DNA of 64,000 bases from Anaerolineae bacterium (lineage in GTDB: Bacteria > Chloroflexota > Anaerolineae > Anaerolineales > Anaerolineaceae): positions 1 to 64,000 of the forward strand of contig JABLXC010000010.1 of NCBI GenBank assembly GCA_013178185.1, written 5' to 3'. The position numbers and the translations under genes are program-made. Every line of letters starts with the position of its first letter. Position 1 is the stretch's first letter. The notes below the pieces were generated by a model. The model saw nothing but the letters and a program-made list of their open reading frames with translations. It ran no database searches and was not told where the DNA came from. Below are positions 39,193-49,191 of this stretch, piece after piece.

Positions 39193-41696
39193 ATTTTCTC
39201 CTGAAGGTTCTGCATGCCTTGTTGCATATTCTGCTCAATCACCTGCTGTGACTGAGTCTTTATCGTCTCCTTGAGTTCTGTGAAATCAATTTTACTGAAA
39301 TCTATGGCTTGAAATTCATCGAGTGTGAATCCACGGCAATTCGGATGGTTATCATCACCGAAAGTAAAATTCGGAAACTGAGGTCTTCCTTGCTCGTGAA
39401 GAATTCGAGCAAGTACTGATTTGAAACAACAGTACACTTCCGCTCGCTGAACACAGCCTGCAAGTTCCCATTCTTCAACGCATGGTTCACCGACCTTGAC
39501 GCACATATCAGAACTCACGAGCGCAGCGGGTCCCGAATCAGCCGCGCAAGGAGAAAATAGGTAATTCATTACCTGAGCGGTGGCATCCTCAACTAAATAG
39601 CCAGTCGTGGTTTTGTTGATTTCATTAAAAGCATCAACGATTTTTTGTGTGCTGCCACCCACAAGGTTATCAAATAGCTCAGCCATTCCCGAAAGCGCTT
39701 CACCTCCAGACTCCATCCGATTTCCATACTGTTCCTGGAAAATCTTTCCACCGAGATTGCAGCAATTCTTAAAAGCGGTTTGTGTTCCTGCGGTCCGGCA
39801 GGATGCCTGCCGACCTTTGAACACTTCAATATTTCCCAGACACTCCTCTACTGTTTGAGTGGAATCGTTACATTCCAGATCCTTGCCAGCCAACCGTAAC
39901 ATTTGCAGAGCCATGATTGCGTTCGAAAACTCGTCCGTGCAGGAACATGCGTTGACCAGTGTTTCATTTGGAGAGAGGGGACATTCATTAGCTGTATTGC
40001 ACTGCTTTAAGTATTCATCTGAGCGAGTTTGATCAATTCGAGAGTCGCTGGCTCGACCGGCTTGGTTAACAGAAACGTCCAGGCCAGAGGTCATAACTTT
40101 ACAACTTTGTATGCAGGCTGGCGCCGATGGTCCTGGATTAAAAATTCCTATTGTGGTTTGACCAGATGACGTGTTGAGTGTGACTTGAGCGCCGTCAGGA
40201 GTTGCAGTTGGTTTGTGAAAGTGAGAGGTATCCAGTGCCACGGGTACATTTGGAGTCGTGCACTTATAGGTGCGCTCCTTTTTGAAAAATTCCCGTGTTG
40301 CATTGGTGGAACAAGTGGCGCTACTTTTTGGAGTTGTAGAAGGAGGAACCACGTTCCCCGTCGGTGTGGCATTCAAAATGGTGTCGATTCCATCAATAGT
40401 TTCAGTAATCAACTGACAGTTTGGGTCTGTTTCCATTGATAAGCATTGATTGTCGATGCTGTCCTCTAGGTGACAGTCTTCATAGTTGAAGGTAAATTGT
40501 CGGGCGTTATAGTACGCGGTATCACCAGATGGAGAACGATCCCTTATTTCAAGGTCCGCAGAAAGGTTGTTGCTACACGACGGCGCGCTGTGAGTATAAA
40601 GATTGACTGTATCGTCGAGTTTGCCTGAACTTGTTGGAGGGTTGTTCCACCAGGCTGATGATGCCAGCCAAATATTTGAATTGGACGCGCAAAACGATGT
40701 TCTATCGATGGTATCGGTGAGTTGCGTTCTAAAGTGCGTTCCGTCTGTCGAGCAGCTGGTTGCACCGGTGCCAAAATTTACCGAGCACCTTACATAGTCC
40801 CTTCCTTGACTAAACATTCGGAAGGTAAGGGTCTTAACATCCTTGGTGTCTGAAACTTGGATGTTACGTGTAACCGAGCAGCTGATTGCTTCATCCGTCC
40901 GGTATTTATTCAGAGTGGTACTGCCAATCACCATTTGGTAAGCAGTATTGTTCTGTGCGACAACAATCCCGTCTGAATTCATGCTGGACGGATTGGAAAG
41001 ATATTCCTTCACATTGGTTTGTGGGCCATCTTTGCATGCACGTATGTTCTGCCCAAAATAGCGAGCACTATTTCCCGTGGTGCTTACATCCGAAATGATG
41101 TAGAAAGGATCGAATTTCTGCGCGGTGTTTGCGATCGCTGCACCAAAACGACTGATATTTTCCGTTACATGATCTTGAGGTGTTGGTAGACATGACGCAT
41201 TGGCGCAACCGCAATCCTTTAGTAGATGAGCATTTGTTGCAGGGACGTCCACATTGTATAAACCCGTCTGATCCATTTGCCAGATTGAATAATGGCAGTT
41301 TGACCAGGTACCAGGATCACATTGAACATAGCCGTTTTGGCAATATCCTGAGATGCCACTAAAAGTTTGGTTGGTGTCGGGTGTACCGTCCATATTCGTA
41401 TCGAATTGAATACTTAGATCTGTTTCACCCGTGTTAGATACTGCGCCACTGACAATAAGATAATTATTCGTAGCGTTGCACATCACTTGTGTGGAGAATT
41501 GAGTTTCGCCATTCAAAGTCGACATCGATCCGTTCTGACTGACCAGTGGCTTTTGAAAATTGGAACTCAATGCATCTGGGCTTGAAAATTGCCCCTTGAC
41601 AGCGCCAAATACATTGTTGGCTCTATCATTTGCAGGGCCGCCATACGACCCTCCCGCAAGTAGCAAGGTTAGCAGAAGGGTCGATCTGCCTTTCAT
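39189..41696 (-). CDS. traN: TraN, outer-membrane mating-pair stabilisation protein
   Basis: The 835-residue secreted protein has a signal peptide (~1-19) and a very high cysteine content, especially from residue 440 on (for example CSCTDEFSNAI, CCNLGGKIF, CCFKSVLARILHEQGR). The last block is the diagnostic TraN C-terminal segment. TraN is an outer-membrane adhesin that stabilises donor-recipient contact. It is longer than F TraN (about 600 residues); the extra length lies in the N-terminal half, where recipient specificity is expected to reside. Confidence 0.9.
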   Translation of the reverse strand: MKGRSTLLLTLLLAGGSYGGPANDRANNVFGAVKGQFSSPDALSSNFQKPLVSQNGSMSTLNGETQFSTQVMCNATNNYLIVSGAVSNTGETDLSIQFDTNMDGTPDTNQTFSGISGYCQNGYVQCDPGTWSNCHYSIWQMDQTGLYNVDVPATNAHLLKDCGCANASCLPTPQDHVTENISRFGAAIANTAQKFDPFYIISDVSTTGNSARYFGQNIRACKDGPQTNVKEYLSNPSSMNSDGIVVAQNNTAYQMVIGSTTLNKYRTDEAISCSVTRNIQVSDTKDVKTLTFRMFSQGRDYVRCSVNFGTGATSCSTDGTHFRTQLTDTIDRTSFCASNSNIWLASSAWWNNPPTSSGKLDDTVNLYTHSAPSCSNNLSADLEIRDRSPSGDTAYYNARQFTFNYEDCHLEDSIDNQCLSMETDPNCQLITETIDGIDTILNATPTGNVVPPSTTPKSSATCSTNATREFFKKERTYKCTTPNVPVALDTSHFHKPTATPDGAQVTLNTSSGQTTIGIFNPGPSAPACIQSCKVMTSGLDVSVNQAGRASDSRIDQTRSDEYLKQCNTANECPLSPNETLVNACSCTDEFSNAIMALQMLRLAGKDLECNDSTQTVEECLGNIEVFKGRQASCRTAGTQTAFKNCCNLGGKIFQEQYGNRMESGGEALSGMAELFDNLVGGSTQKIVDAFNEINKTTTGYLVEDATAQVMNYLFSPCAADSGPAALVSSDMCVKVGEPCVEEWELAGCVQRAEVYCCFKSVLARILHEQGRPQFPNFTFGDDNHPNCRGFTLDEFQAIDFSKIDFTELKETIKTQSQQVIEQNMQQGMQNLQEKI

Positions 41697-44218
41697 AATG
41701 CAATACCGGACAGTTTGCTAAGGGCTTGTGCAGGGCTCATGCCTTGCGAGATGAGTGTTTCGTAGGCTGCATAGTGTTCACCGTCCGATGTAGCAATCCA
41801 GAAATTCCAAGGATCAAGTGCCAATCGCCCGGCGCCTTGGCCGAATGGGGTGTCCCAGAATATCTCGGAGTAGCGAGGCTTCTGATTCGTGATTGAATTT
41901 ATCAACTCGAATGCCAGGCCATCTTTGTCAATAAGTTTCTTGTCCCTCGCAATCTCGTAGTCCTCAGAGAACATATAGATTTTGTACGCCGCGTTAGACC
42001 GTAGGACTCGTCCAACTGGACCAAATGATTCCAGATCCAATATGGATTGAAGTACAGCACCGAAAGAACCACGATGTTTCCTTGCGCGCCTATAGCCTTC
42101 CTCGATCAATGACGCTAGGCGTGATAAATCACGGTGACCTTGCTCCTTTAAATATTGAGCGGCTTCCTCGAACAGAACAAATCGCCGGCTTGATCTATCG
42201 GAAAGGTAAAGGTCTTGGGTAATCGAATTCAGAACCTGCATAACGATAACGGGAAATAGATCTTTCCTCGCCATCAACTTTTGTAGCTCTAGAACTACAT
42301 ATTCATCGTTGGAGATATTAAAGTTTGACGGTCCATTGAAGAACTGGCCGTTGATCCCGCCTTTTTTGAAGTCCGTGAGGTTATATGCAAGGACCTTTGC
42401 CATCTCGAGAACTGCAGGCACTTCAGAAATAGGATCATCTACTGCATACTTTTTCAAGTTGTTGAGATAGTCACAAGTCGCATCGATGCCATAATCGATA
42501 TTTCCTTTTGACATTACATGTACAGTTGCGTTTCGCAAAAGCTGTATTTGGACTTCTTCCAATGGTTTGCCGGAACCAGAATTCACCATTTCTGACAGCA
42601 CAGTTGCGCAGGCATTAATATCATAAGCGAGATCCTGGCTGTCCTTGCTTTGCGAATAGAACGGGTTGAAAACTAGGTACTCCTCGCCGATATCGAGAAA
42701 GCGACCTTTGTTAAGTTTGCAATTTTTCTTGAACGAATATCCGATATCAACGAGTCGAAGAATTGCACCTGAGTTGTAATAGTCCGTTACGAATTTGTTT
42801 AGATTTACGGATTTTCCTGCTCCGGAACCTGCCGAAATTGTGAAATTGTGGTTGTTTGAGCGCGGGTCGAAAACGTCAAATCCTTGTACCTGTCCCTTTC
42901 TGCCGGCTGTAATTATTACGGGAGAATTCTGTTTTGGAACATCACCACATACTGTTCTGGTTGATCCGGTAAAGTCGCTTTGAACAGGCAGTAAAACGGA
43001 AATGGTATTCGTGGGTAGTATGCGGTATCGATCGATTACCTCAGCATTTCCTTTGATGTTGTAGTAGCCAAGAGGCAACGAAGCTATAAATAATGAAGGT
43101 GCTAGCAGGGTCTCCTGCATGTATTCATAGTCAAATTGAGAGGCGAGACTGTTCATCCGCGCTACCGATCTTTCTAACTTTTCTGTTGAATCATCGAAGA
43201 CCCACATCGTTTGATGGACGCGAGCACGTTTTACACCTTCTGGTAGATCCTTAATCCATTTGAACTCTTCGATCCTTCTTTTCAATTCCCTCGCTTTTTC
43301 GCCAACCAGCGCTTGACCAGTTACAATCTTGGCCTTAGAAGATACTTCTTCTTCAACTCCGCGATAGGTAACTACAGTTGTATAAAGAAATGGACTCGTT
43401 ATCTGGTTGGTATCGTCCTCAAACCCCATAAAACCGCCCAATAGCTTGTTTTCATCAAGTGCGTTGGTGCTTTCGGGGACTCTAAAGTGTGTTAGGCATG
43501 CTCCGAACTTTGTTCCAATGCGGGTATAGCCGTGCTCGGGAAAATGAATTGCAGTGTCGGCCTTGATCAGCTGCTTTCGAATCGGAATACGGGGATCGAG
43601 TTGGAGTGGAACATCCTGGTTGTCAAGATTGTTAAAGAATCTGACCAGGATTTGCTTCAGCTTATCGCCAGGCATTCTAATTGGATTGAGTTTCGCAGCG
43701 TTTAGCGAATCCTCTACGTTAGACAGCAGATCATCGCTTAAACCGTTCGCCTGCTTGATTGAGATGAACAACCGGAAATTCCGTAAAGGAAGGTCTGATA
43801 GCGCTTTTACGCCTTTCGAACCATTAATGAGAAACTTTGCGTATTCATTTGCTGCCTTTCTTAAAACCTCTTCTTGTCTAATTTTATTCGATAGGTAGGA
43901 GTCTACGATCTCTTTAATGTGGGGGTCAGCGTACAAATGAAAAGAGATGACAACATCCTCTGCAAACGGTAATTCAAGAAACTTTTGAAGGCGGCTCAGG
44001 ACTTTATTTGTCGCGAAGTACAGTGGTGTGCATTCCCAGATGTACCCCACTGTATCTTCGATGGTTGTGTAGGCTTTTAAAGTGGGATCATAGAATTGGT
44101 AAGGGAGGTACTGGGAAAGACGTTCCCTTCTAGCGATGGATACAACGTCTCCGTGGGTTGTACCACCGGCCTTTCCGAAAATCTTTTTTACAAAGTGATC
44201 TTGCAATGTTTCAAGCAT
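41693..44218 (-). CDS. traC: TraC, VirB4-type ATPase of the secretion system
   Basis: The protein (841 residues from ATG 44218, after AGGA) is the pilus assembly ATPase. The Walker A sequence SAGSGAGKSVNLNKF and Walker B FVLFEEAAQYL fit the F-type TraC/VirB4 family, with an N-terminal TraC domain. It is cytoplasmic and peripherally membrane bound. A TTG nine codons upstream lacks a ribosome site. It overlaps traN by four bases. Confidence 0.93.
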   Translation of the reverse strand: MLETLQDHFVKKIFGKAGGTTHGDVVSIARRERLSQYLPYQFYDPTLKAYTTIEDTVGYIWECTPLYFATNKVLSRLQKFLELPFAEDVVISFHLYADPHIKEIVDSYLSNKIRQEEVLRKAANEYAKFLINGSKGVKALSDLPLRNFRLFISIKQANGLSDDLLSNVEDSLNAAKLNPIRMPGDKLKQILVRFFNNLDNQDVPLQLDPRIPIRKQLIKADTAIHFPEHGYTRIGTKFGACLTHFRVPESTNALDENKLLGGFMGFEDDTNQITSPFLYTTVVTYRGVEEEVSSKAKIVTGQALVGEKARELKRRIEEFKWIKDLPEGVKRARVHQTMWVFDDSTEKLERSVARMNSLASQFDYEYMQETLLAPSLFIASLPLGYYNIKGNAEVIDRYRILPTNTISVLLPVQSDFTGSTRTVCGDVPKQNSPVIITAGRKGQVQGFDVFDPRSNNHNFTISAGSGAGKSVNLNKFVTDYYNSGAILRLVDIGYSFKKNCKLNKGRFLDIGEEYLVFNPFYSQSKDSQDLAYDINACATVLSEMVNSGSGKPLEEVQIQLLRNATVHVMSKGNIDYGIDATCDYLNNLKKYAVDDPISEVPAVLEMAKVLAYNLTDFKKGGINGQFFNGPSNFNISNDEYVVLELQKLMARKDLFPVIVMQVLNSITQDLYLSDRSSRRFVLFEEAAQYLKEQGHRDLSRLASLIEEGYRRARKHRGSFGAVLQSILDLESFGPVGRVLRSNAAYKIYMFSEDYEIARDKKLIDKDGLAFELINSITNQKPRYSEIFWDTPFGQGAGRLALDPWNFWIATSDGEHYAAYETLISQGMSPAQALSKLSGIAL

Positions 44219-44228
44219 TGTTTTTTTC

Positions 44229-44729
44229 CTAAAAAAGATCTTCAACAGGAATCATCTTTTTCTTAAGGTAATCGCCCATTACAAACGACGATTCCTCGAC
44301 AATGATGTGAACATACCGGTTTCCCCAAAGGGTCCTTGAATCCTCTGAAGGATGGCTTAGAATCAAGATCTCAAGGACATCGGGTGTCTTTAGAATTGGA
44401 GTGACAGGTTGTTCAAGTAGCTTTGCCTGTTGACGATAGTTTTCGGAAACATAAGCCGAGTATCCGTCAATTGGACCTGGACCGGGCGGAGTTTCAGAGT
44501 TTTTCTCGGTTTCATCCTCAGAGCTTTCCTTGTCCCTTTCAGAAGCTGCTTTTGCCCACGGGCCTTGCGACACACCAGTAGTGGCTTCTTCATAGGCTGC
44601 CATCGAAGAAACGCACTTACCCATATGATTTTTACGGGGGCAGGCAAACTCGTTTTCATATGGGAACATGAAACTGCAGCCGGTAGAGGCAAAACAGAGC
44701 ATGATTAATGCAAATTTACGCAGGTTCAT
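44229..44729 (-). CDS. traV: TraV, outer-membrane lipoprotein of the core complex
   Basis: The 166-residue lipoprotein has a lipobox (CFASTGC, acylated Cys18) followed by FACPRKNHMGKCVSS, the TraV Cys motif. It corresponds to VirB7 and anchors the TraB-TraK core in the outer membrane. The middle is Glu/Pro-rich. It overlaps traB by 14 bases. Confidence 0.9.
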   Translation of the reverse strand: MNLRKFALIMLCFASTGCSFMFPYENEFACPRKNHMGKCVSSMAAYEEATTGVSQGPWAKAASERDKESSEDETEKNSETPPGPGPIDGYSAYVSENYRQQAKLLEQPVTPILKTPDVLEILILSHPSEDSRTLWGNRYVHIIVEESSFVMGDYLKKKMIPVEDLF

Positions 44730-45993
44730 CGGTCTCTCTCTCTTTGATGTTCAACCAAACACCTTTTTGAATGAAAATCGTCGCATCTTTAAGTGGTCCC
44801 ATTTCGATAACAGGTCCAGATTGTTTGATATAGTCAGTGATAATCTCTTTATAAGACTCGGACGCCGATTGAATTGAACCACCGAGGGATTGCTGCGCGA
44901 CCTTGTCTGGATCGAGGGTTGTCGATGTGCCGAGCACGTTATCGTGTTGGGTGTAGGAGCTGAAGCTGACGGATTTACCCAGTTCGCCAACGACAGATGC
45001 GGCAAAGAGCCATGCCATTTTTGATCCGTCTTTCGAAACGACATTACCTGCCAGGTCACGCTTACCGTCACCGTTGTCGGTCACAAACCCCAGTATTTCT
45101 TCATCGATGACCGTTTTTCCATCCGGAGACAAGCAACTAAGATTGACAGCTTGTATTGCGGCCCTTTCCTTTGCCAGGTTTCCATGAACGTTTGCAACCA
45201 CAAAACAGCCAGATAAATCCTTTTTGATCTGGTTAGGTAGAACCGCTGGTGCATCAACTCGGAAAAAAACCTGTTCTTGGTTATCTTTTCCCAGTTTTGA
45301 AGTCATTGCGTCGATACCAGTAAGAAGTTTCGCAGGGAAAAATGACGGCGAAAGATAGTAACGGCGCTGTTTTTTAGCTGCTGATGGAGCTTCCGGTGTG
45401 CCCTCCACCCAACCTACTCCACCAACAAGTTGTTCAGTTCGGATTTGGTCCCCGGCAGCTGACCCATTGCGTGTGTTTAGTGGGACCGAATTGTTTGGTA
45501 GTTGGCCCATTGAGGGCGACGGTGGATATCGAAATCCAGAGAGTTGATCCTGGTTTTCTTCGGATGTCATTTCAGTTGCAGTCGCCTTTAGCTTTTCTAA
45601 TTCCTTGTTGAACTTGTTGGTCTGCTCGGGTTTCGTCTCAAATGATCCTTTATCTGGTGTCTTTGAGCCAGAAAGCCGCGTAACCATTTTTTCGAGTTCA
45701 TCAGTTCTTCTCTTAATCGCGGCGCTTTCCTCGCTCATCGACAGAATTACATCGTTCTGGTTCTTTATCACTTCCTGGAATTTTTGATATTCATCCTGAC
45801 CAAGCAAGTCGTCACTTATTGAAAGTGGCTTGAGCTTTGGTGCTTCCTTGAGTGTTCTCTGGGGATTCGTAAGCTTCATTATGATAAATGAAGCCAGTAC
45901 GAGTGCGATCAGGCCGAATACGAAGTATATTCCCCGTTTGTCCTTCGTTGAGAATAGTGATTTCCTACCAAGCAAATCGTCGGTGTCACTCAT
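44716..45993 (-). CDS. traB: TraB, VirB10-like core protein
   Basis: The 425-residue protein spans the inner membrane once (residues ~20-40). It has a coiled coil (~75-145), a Pro-rich stretch, and a C-terminal beta-barrel domain starting near FFPAKLLTGIDAMTSK. It links the inner and outer membrane parts of the channel. Start and stop overlap traK and traV, as in other F-type operons. Confidence 0.92.
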   Translation of the reverse strand: MSDTDDLLGRKSLFSTKDKRGIYFVFGLIALVLASFIIMKLTNPQRTLKEAPKLKPLSISDDLLGQDEYQKFQEVIKNQNDVILSMSEESAAIKRRTDELEKMVTRLSGSKTPDKGSFETKPEQTNKFNKELEKLKATATEMTSEENQDQLSGFRYPPSPSMGQLPNNSVPLNTRNGSAAGDQIRTEQLVGGVGWVEGTPEAPSAAKKQRRYYLSPSFFPAKLLTGIDAMTSKLGKDNQEQVFFRVDAPAVLPNQIKKDLSGCFVVANVHGNLAKERAAIQAVNLSCLSPDGKTVIDEEILGFVTDNGDGKRDLAGNVVSKDGSKMAWLFAASVVGELGKSVSFSSYTQHDNVLGTSTTLDPDKVAQQSLGGSIQSASESYKEIITDYIKQSGPVIEMGPLKDATIFIQKGVWLNIKERETDEPA

Positions 45994-46721
45994 ATCTTTT
46001 TCTCCACAACGAATAAGCGTGTTTTCCCGTCTGATCCGGTTTTGGCGGGATGTACCGCTATTGCCAGCATTGAGCTTGAGAGTAAACTGTCGATCAATTT
46101 CTCTTTCTGAATTACTTTCCCAGGTTCGGCTGTTACGGTGTATTCCCTCAGGCGCAGGCCCGCGCCGCTCATTGTTAACTGCCTTGTCTCCTCTATGGTC
46201 ACGTTGGGGATTATCTCGGGAAGCTTTTTGTACTGTTGGGTTGCGGTGATGTTGCCTTTGTAATCGTTTTTCAAGGCTGTCATTACAAGCGAAGCGTATA
46301 GCTGTTCTTCACTCATCTCTCGAAGCTGCCTAGCGTTTTCTTCAAGGAATTTGCGATTCGGATCACCCATGCGGACGACCTTTGCTTGAGGTGACCTGTC
46401 GGGAATCACAGAGAAGCTGAATACCTCCCCACCGCATACGACATGTATATCGTGTCTCTTGCTTACATACTCCGTTTCACCGGATAGACCTTGCAAAAGT
46501 TTGTAGGATATAAATAGGTTTTTATCCTTCGTTTTTGCGTCTATTGGCACGTCTGCTGGATAAGCAACGTCATTTACATTTCCATTGACGCAATGAAACC
46601 GATTTGGGTTTGAATTGGATAGATGAATTTCTGTGAAGGAATCGGGTGCTGCTATGTATTCGTCGTCAGCAAAAGCTTGGACCGATACAAGTATTGTGAG
46701 AATCGCAACAATGGCTTTCAT
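45990..46721 (-). CDS. traK: TraK, VirB9-like secretin-type core protein
   Basis: The 243-residue protein has a signal peptide ending at AFA (residue 18) and a beta-rich body with the DNPNRF-type segment SNSNPNRFHCVNG. It corresponds to F TraK/VirB9, which forms the outer ring with TraV and TraB. It overlaps traE and traB by four bases each. Confidence 0.88.
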   Translation of the reverse strand: MKAIVAILTILVSVQAFADDEYIAAPDSFTEIHLSNSNPNRFHCVNGNVNDVAYPADVPIDAKTKDKNLFISYKLLQGLSGETEYVSKRHDIHVVCGGEVFSFSVIPDRSPQAKVVRMGDPNRKFLEENARQLREMSEEQLYASLVMTALKNDYKGNITATQQYKKLPEIIPNVTIEETRQLTMSGAGLRLREYTVTAEPGKVIQKEKLIDSLLSSSMLAIAVHPAKTGSDGKTRLFVVEKKI

Positions 46722-47299
46722 GACTTTTCCTCCATATCAATAATCTTGAATCTGCCGCCCTCTATTTTAAATTCGATTTCCAGTGTGCCAACGGTAGGAG
46801 GCATAACGGTCGATCCAACGACCCTGTATCTTTTGATTCTTATTTGGAGGTGATTTTCGAGAATCGATATTGGCTCTTGAGCTTGAATATCCATCATGTG
46901 GGAGATGGTTGTGTATTTCTTAATTTCTCTCGATAGCTCGTTTAGACGATCCTTATAGCGCGGGTAGCTTTGCTCGTCGAACATTGTCAGAAGTATGTTG
47001 TATTTTTCATCAACCGACGCTGGCGAGACATTTCCCCACAGTGCAACGATATAGTGGGACATATCGACGATATAGTTTTCAGATGCATGAGATCTGCTGA
47101 TTCGATACGGGTCAGAACTGCAAGGTGGAATAAGCGTTTGTTCCCAATTTTGGCGCATCGATCTTCCGTCGAAATATTGAAGAATTTGAAATATCAGCAT
47201 TAGTAGTAGAATCGACTTTAGGAGTCGATTTGTAGCGAAGACTTTTGAAACTGGGTTGAGATATCCAGTATCGTGGCTGTCTTTATCCGTAGAGTTCAT
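46718..47299 (-). CDS. traE: TraE, VirB8-like assembly protein
   Basis: I place the start at ATG 47299, which overlaps the traL stop by four bases and follows GAGAG; a longer frame extending to 47497 would run antiparallel to operon logic through traL. The 193-residue product has one membrane helix (~30-48) and a periplasmic NTF2-like domain. F-type TraE is an essential inner-membrane scaffold. Confidence 0.88.
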   Translation of the reverse strand: MNSTDKDSHDTGYLNPVSKVFATNRLLKSILLLMLIFQILQYFDGRSMRQNWEQTLIPPCSSDPYRISRSHASENYIVDMSHYIVALWGNVSPASVDEKYNILLTMFDEQSYPRYKDRLNELSREIKKYTTISHMMDIQAQEPISILENHLQIRIKRYRVVGSTVMPPTVGTLEIEFKIEGGRFKIIDMEEKS

Positions 47300-47562
47300 T
47301 CGTGAAACTCTCTCACGTAAAGTGGAGGATATCCGTGAAGGTTCTTTAGCCCCGTCATGGATAAGTAGTGGTTCGATGCACCACGCGGTAACTTTCTTGA
47401 CAATGGAATAAATATAAGAGGGCCAATGATGACCCCCAGGTACCACCACTTTTGTCCGAGGATTGCTAAAAAATAGAAGAATCCAATGATTCCCCATTCC
47501 TGAGCTTCAAAGAATACAAGTATCCACGGACGATGGAGGTACCTGGAGAGTCTGACGTTCAT
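47296..47562 (-). CDS. traL: TraL, VirB3-like membrane protein
   Basis: The 88-residue protein has the RYLHRPWILVFFE start typical of F-type TraL, followed by two membrane helices (about 22-52) and a short tail. It is needed for pilus assembly and sits directly after the pilin gene, as in F. Confidence 0.9.
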   Translation of the reverse strand: MNVRLSRYLHRPWILVFFEAQEWGIIGFFYFLAILGQKWWYLGVIIGPLIFIPLSRKLPRGASNHYLSMTGLKNLHGYPPLYVREFHE

Positions 47563-47563
47563 A

Positions 47564-47881
47564 TCAGATGCTGGCTCCCAATGCGGTCAGCATGGTTGGC
47601 AGGCCTGCAACACCACCAGCGCCGGCACCGTAACCGAGAGCCTGTTTCCAGTTCTCCTTGATTTGCATGAAACCGAAGAGGCCCAGCGCGCCGGAGATGA
47701 TGAATGCGACACCCGAGTCGTACATTTGGTTGAAGAAAAGATTGTACGCTTGGCCGCCCAGGGAGTTCAGGTTGGTAGGTGCCGTTGCCGCTGAAGCCAC
47801 TTCACATGCAACCATTGCGATCACCAGCAACGCCAGTTTCTGTACGTTTTGAGAGATTTTGTGCGCCTTGAGTTTATTCAT
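47564..47881 (-). CDS. traA: TraA, F-type pilin precursor
   Basis: The 105-residue precursor has a long leader (about 32 residues, cleavage expected after ASA), then a mature pilin of about 73 residues. The mature form has two hydrophobic helices and a Gly/Ala-rich end (GYGAGAGGVAGLP). No separate TraQ or TraX gene is visible. It is the first structural gene of the pilus part of the operon, before traL. Confidence 0.88.
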   Translation of the reverse strand: MNKLKAHKISQNVQKLALLVIAMVACEVASAATAPTNLNSLGGQAYNLFFNQMYDSGVAFIISGALGLFGFMQIKENWKQALGYGAGAGGVAGLPTMLTALGASI

Positions 47882-47890
47882 ATTGGTTCC

Positions 47891-48580
47891 TTATTGATTA
47901 AGTATTGATACGATTTGTTGTTCCTTGAACCCGTCGATTCGCGTTCCATCGATATACAACGTCGGAGTTCCAACAACCCCCAGTTTCCCTACCAATTCAC
48001 CGTGTGCTTTCAATTTCCGTTTGCCCTCCTCACAAACTGACTTAATGCTCGGTGATTTTGTATATAGCAAAGACAGGTCCTGTACCGGGGCTGGCGAGCA
48101 CAGGACCTGATTGAGTCTTTCATTCCCGGAAGCAACGCCACCAGTAACGAAAAACACAACTCTTTTCACGTTGTGATATTTTGAAATGAATTCTTCGTAT
48201 TTTTGGCAGTACCCACAGTTCGGCGACACAAACTCATAGATCGTATGTGAGATGTTGCTTCCGATATTTATGACTACTGCATCTTTCTCGTATTTGTTGA
48301 TTAAATTGTTCAACGCATCTGTTGTATGCGTTTCTGTAATGGGCGTGCCGGTGATTGAATAAAATTCACCGAAGAAGATCACTTTTGCTATGGGGTCGTA
48401 GTAGAAGACATTTTTCCCAGAGGTAATGGTGAACAATCCATTTGAAGGAGACGTGCTAACATCGTCAATAGGTGTGTTTGGAAGCGCTTTCTGTACTTCG
48501 CTTCTCACACTATCTAGATTCTCGTCTGCGATCGCGCCCTCAGCGATGGCAAAGAGCATTAGTGCTAGCAGGGTTTTCAT
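47891..48580 (-). CDS. DsbC-like disulfide isomerase
   Basis: The 229-residue protein has a signal peptide ending at IADA-like residues (~19), a dimerisation-type N-terminal domain and a thioredoxin domain with CGYC (Cys122, Cys125). It also carries the cis-Pro TPTLYIDG. It would shuffle disulfides in the Cys-rich TraN, TraU and TraV. A DsbC gene beside the pilin genes is common in F-like systems such as SXT. Confidence 0.88.
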   Translation of the reverse strand: MKTLLALMLFAIAEGAIADENLDSVRSEVQKALPNTPIDDVSTSPSNGLFTITSGKNVFYYDPIAKVIFFGEFYSITGTPITETHTTDALNNLINKYEKDAVVINIGSNISHTIYEFVSPNCGYCQKYEEFISKYHNVKRVVFFVTGGVASGNERLNQVLCSPAPVQDLSLLYTKSPSIKSVCEEGKRKLKAHGELVGKLGVVGTPTLYIDGTRIDGFKEQQIVSILNQ

Positions 48581-49134
48581 TCTTTTGTCCTCGATACTCT
48601 CGGATCCTTCGGCATGAGTGTCCTGAGCAGTTTGCCGTCTATGAGAGTTGTTGAATCGACCTTCATTGTCTTGATACTTGCCGTCCTTCTCTCCTGATCG
48701 ACGATCATCTTCACTGGCACTAACTGGTAACCTCCATCATTGAATACGGTTGTTTCTTCAGACTGTGGTACCAGTGGCAACTGCGAATTTGATTGCTTAG
48801 CAGCAGTTTTTGGTACTGATGGCTTTGGTTTTGAAGTGCTTGGGGATGGGGTTAATGATTTTGGCCTGTCGGATACCAATTGCTGGTTACGGATGCATTC
48901 CCATTTTTCGGGGATGACTACAGTGCTAGGCAACATAAGCAAATTCGGATTTATTAGCTCCGGGTTGGCCTTGTGAATGCAATGCCACAGAAATGGATCT
49001 CCATATTTCCTTTCTGCAATGTCCCAAAGGGTATCACCGGGCGTAACGCGGATTTGTTCAGCTTTTACTGGAGATATAGCGCCAGCCAAAAGTACGCAAA
49101 GAAGATATAAGATATATGGATGCATATAGTACAC
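48577..49134 (-). CDS. LysM-domain periplasmic protein, first gene of the tra operon
   Basis: The 185-residue protein has a signal peptide (~1-25) and a LysM peptidoglycan-binding domain (IRVTPGDTLWDIAERKYGDPFLW...INPNLLMLPSTVVIP, about 28-76). A Ser/Pro/Lys linker and a small C-terminal domain follow. It may position the transfer apparatus at the cell wall. The start is GTG 49134 or ATG 49125; neither has a strong ribosome site. The 18-bp operator lies just upstream. Confidence 0.75.
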   Translation of the reverse strand: MYYMHPYILYLLCVLLAGAISPVKAEQIRVTPGDTLWDIAERKYGDPFLWHCIHKANPELINPNLLMLPSTVVIPEKWECIRNQQLVSDRPKSLTPSPSTSKPKPSVPKTAAKQSNSQLPLVPQSEETTVFNDGGYQLVPVKMIVDQERRTASIKTMKVDSTTLIDGKLLRTLMPKDPRVSRTKE

Positions 49135-49149
49135 AGTATTAAACTAGGA

Positions 49150-49167
49150 CTATATGAAAACATATAG
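49150..49167. promoter_or_regulatory. tra-type palindromic operator, copy 3 (main tra promoter)
   Basis: CTATATGAAAACATATAG is identical to copy 1. On the - strand TTCAAG and TATAGT are 17 bp apart, and the palindrome covers the spacer and the -10. It would control the LysM-to-traG operon. Confidence 0.8.
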
Positions 49168-49191
49168 CACTCTTGAATTGAGCGCAATATT

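Noticed and set aside
46718-47497. Longer TraE start at 47497
   Set aside because: It would overlap almost all of traL, while ATG 47299 has a ribosome site and the usual 4-base overlap.
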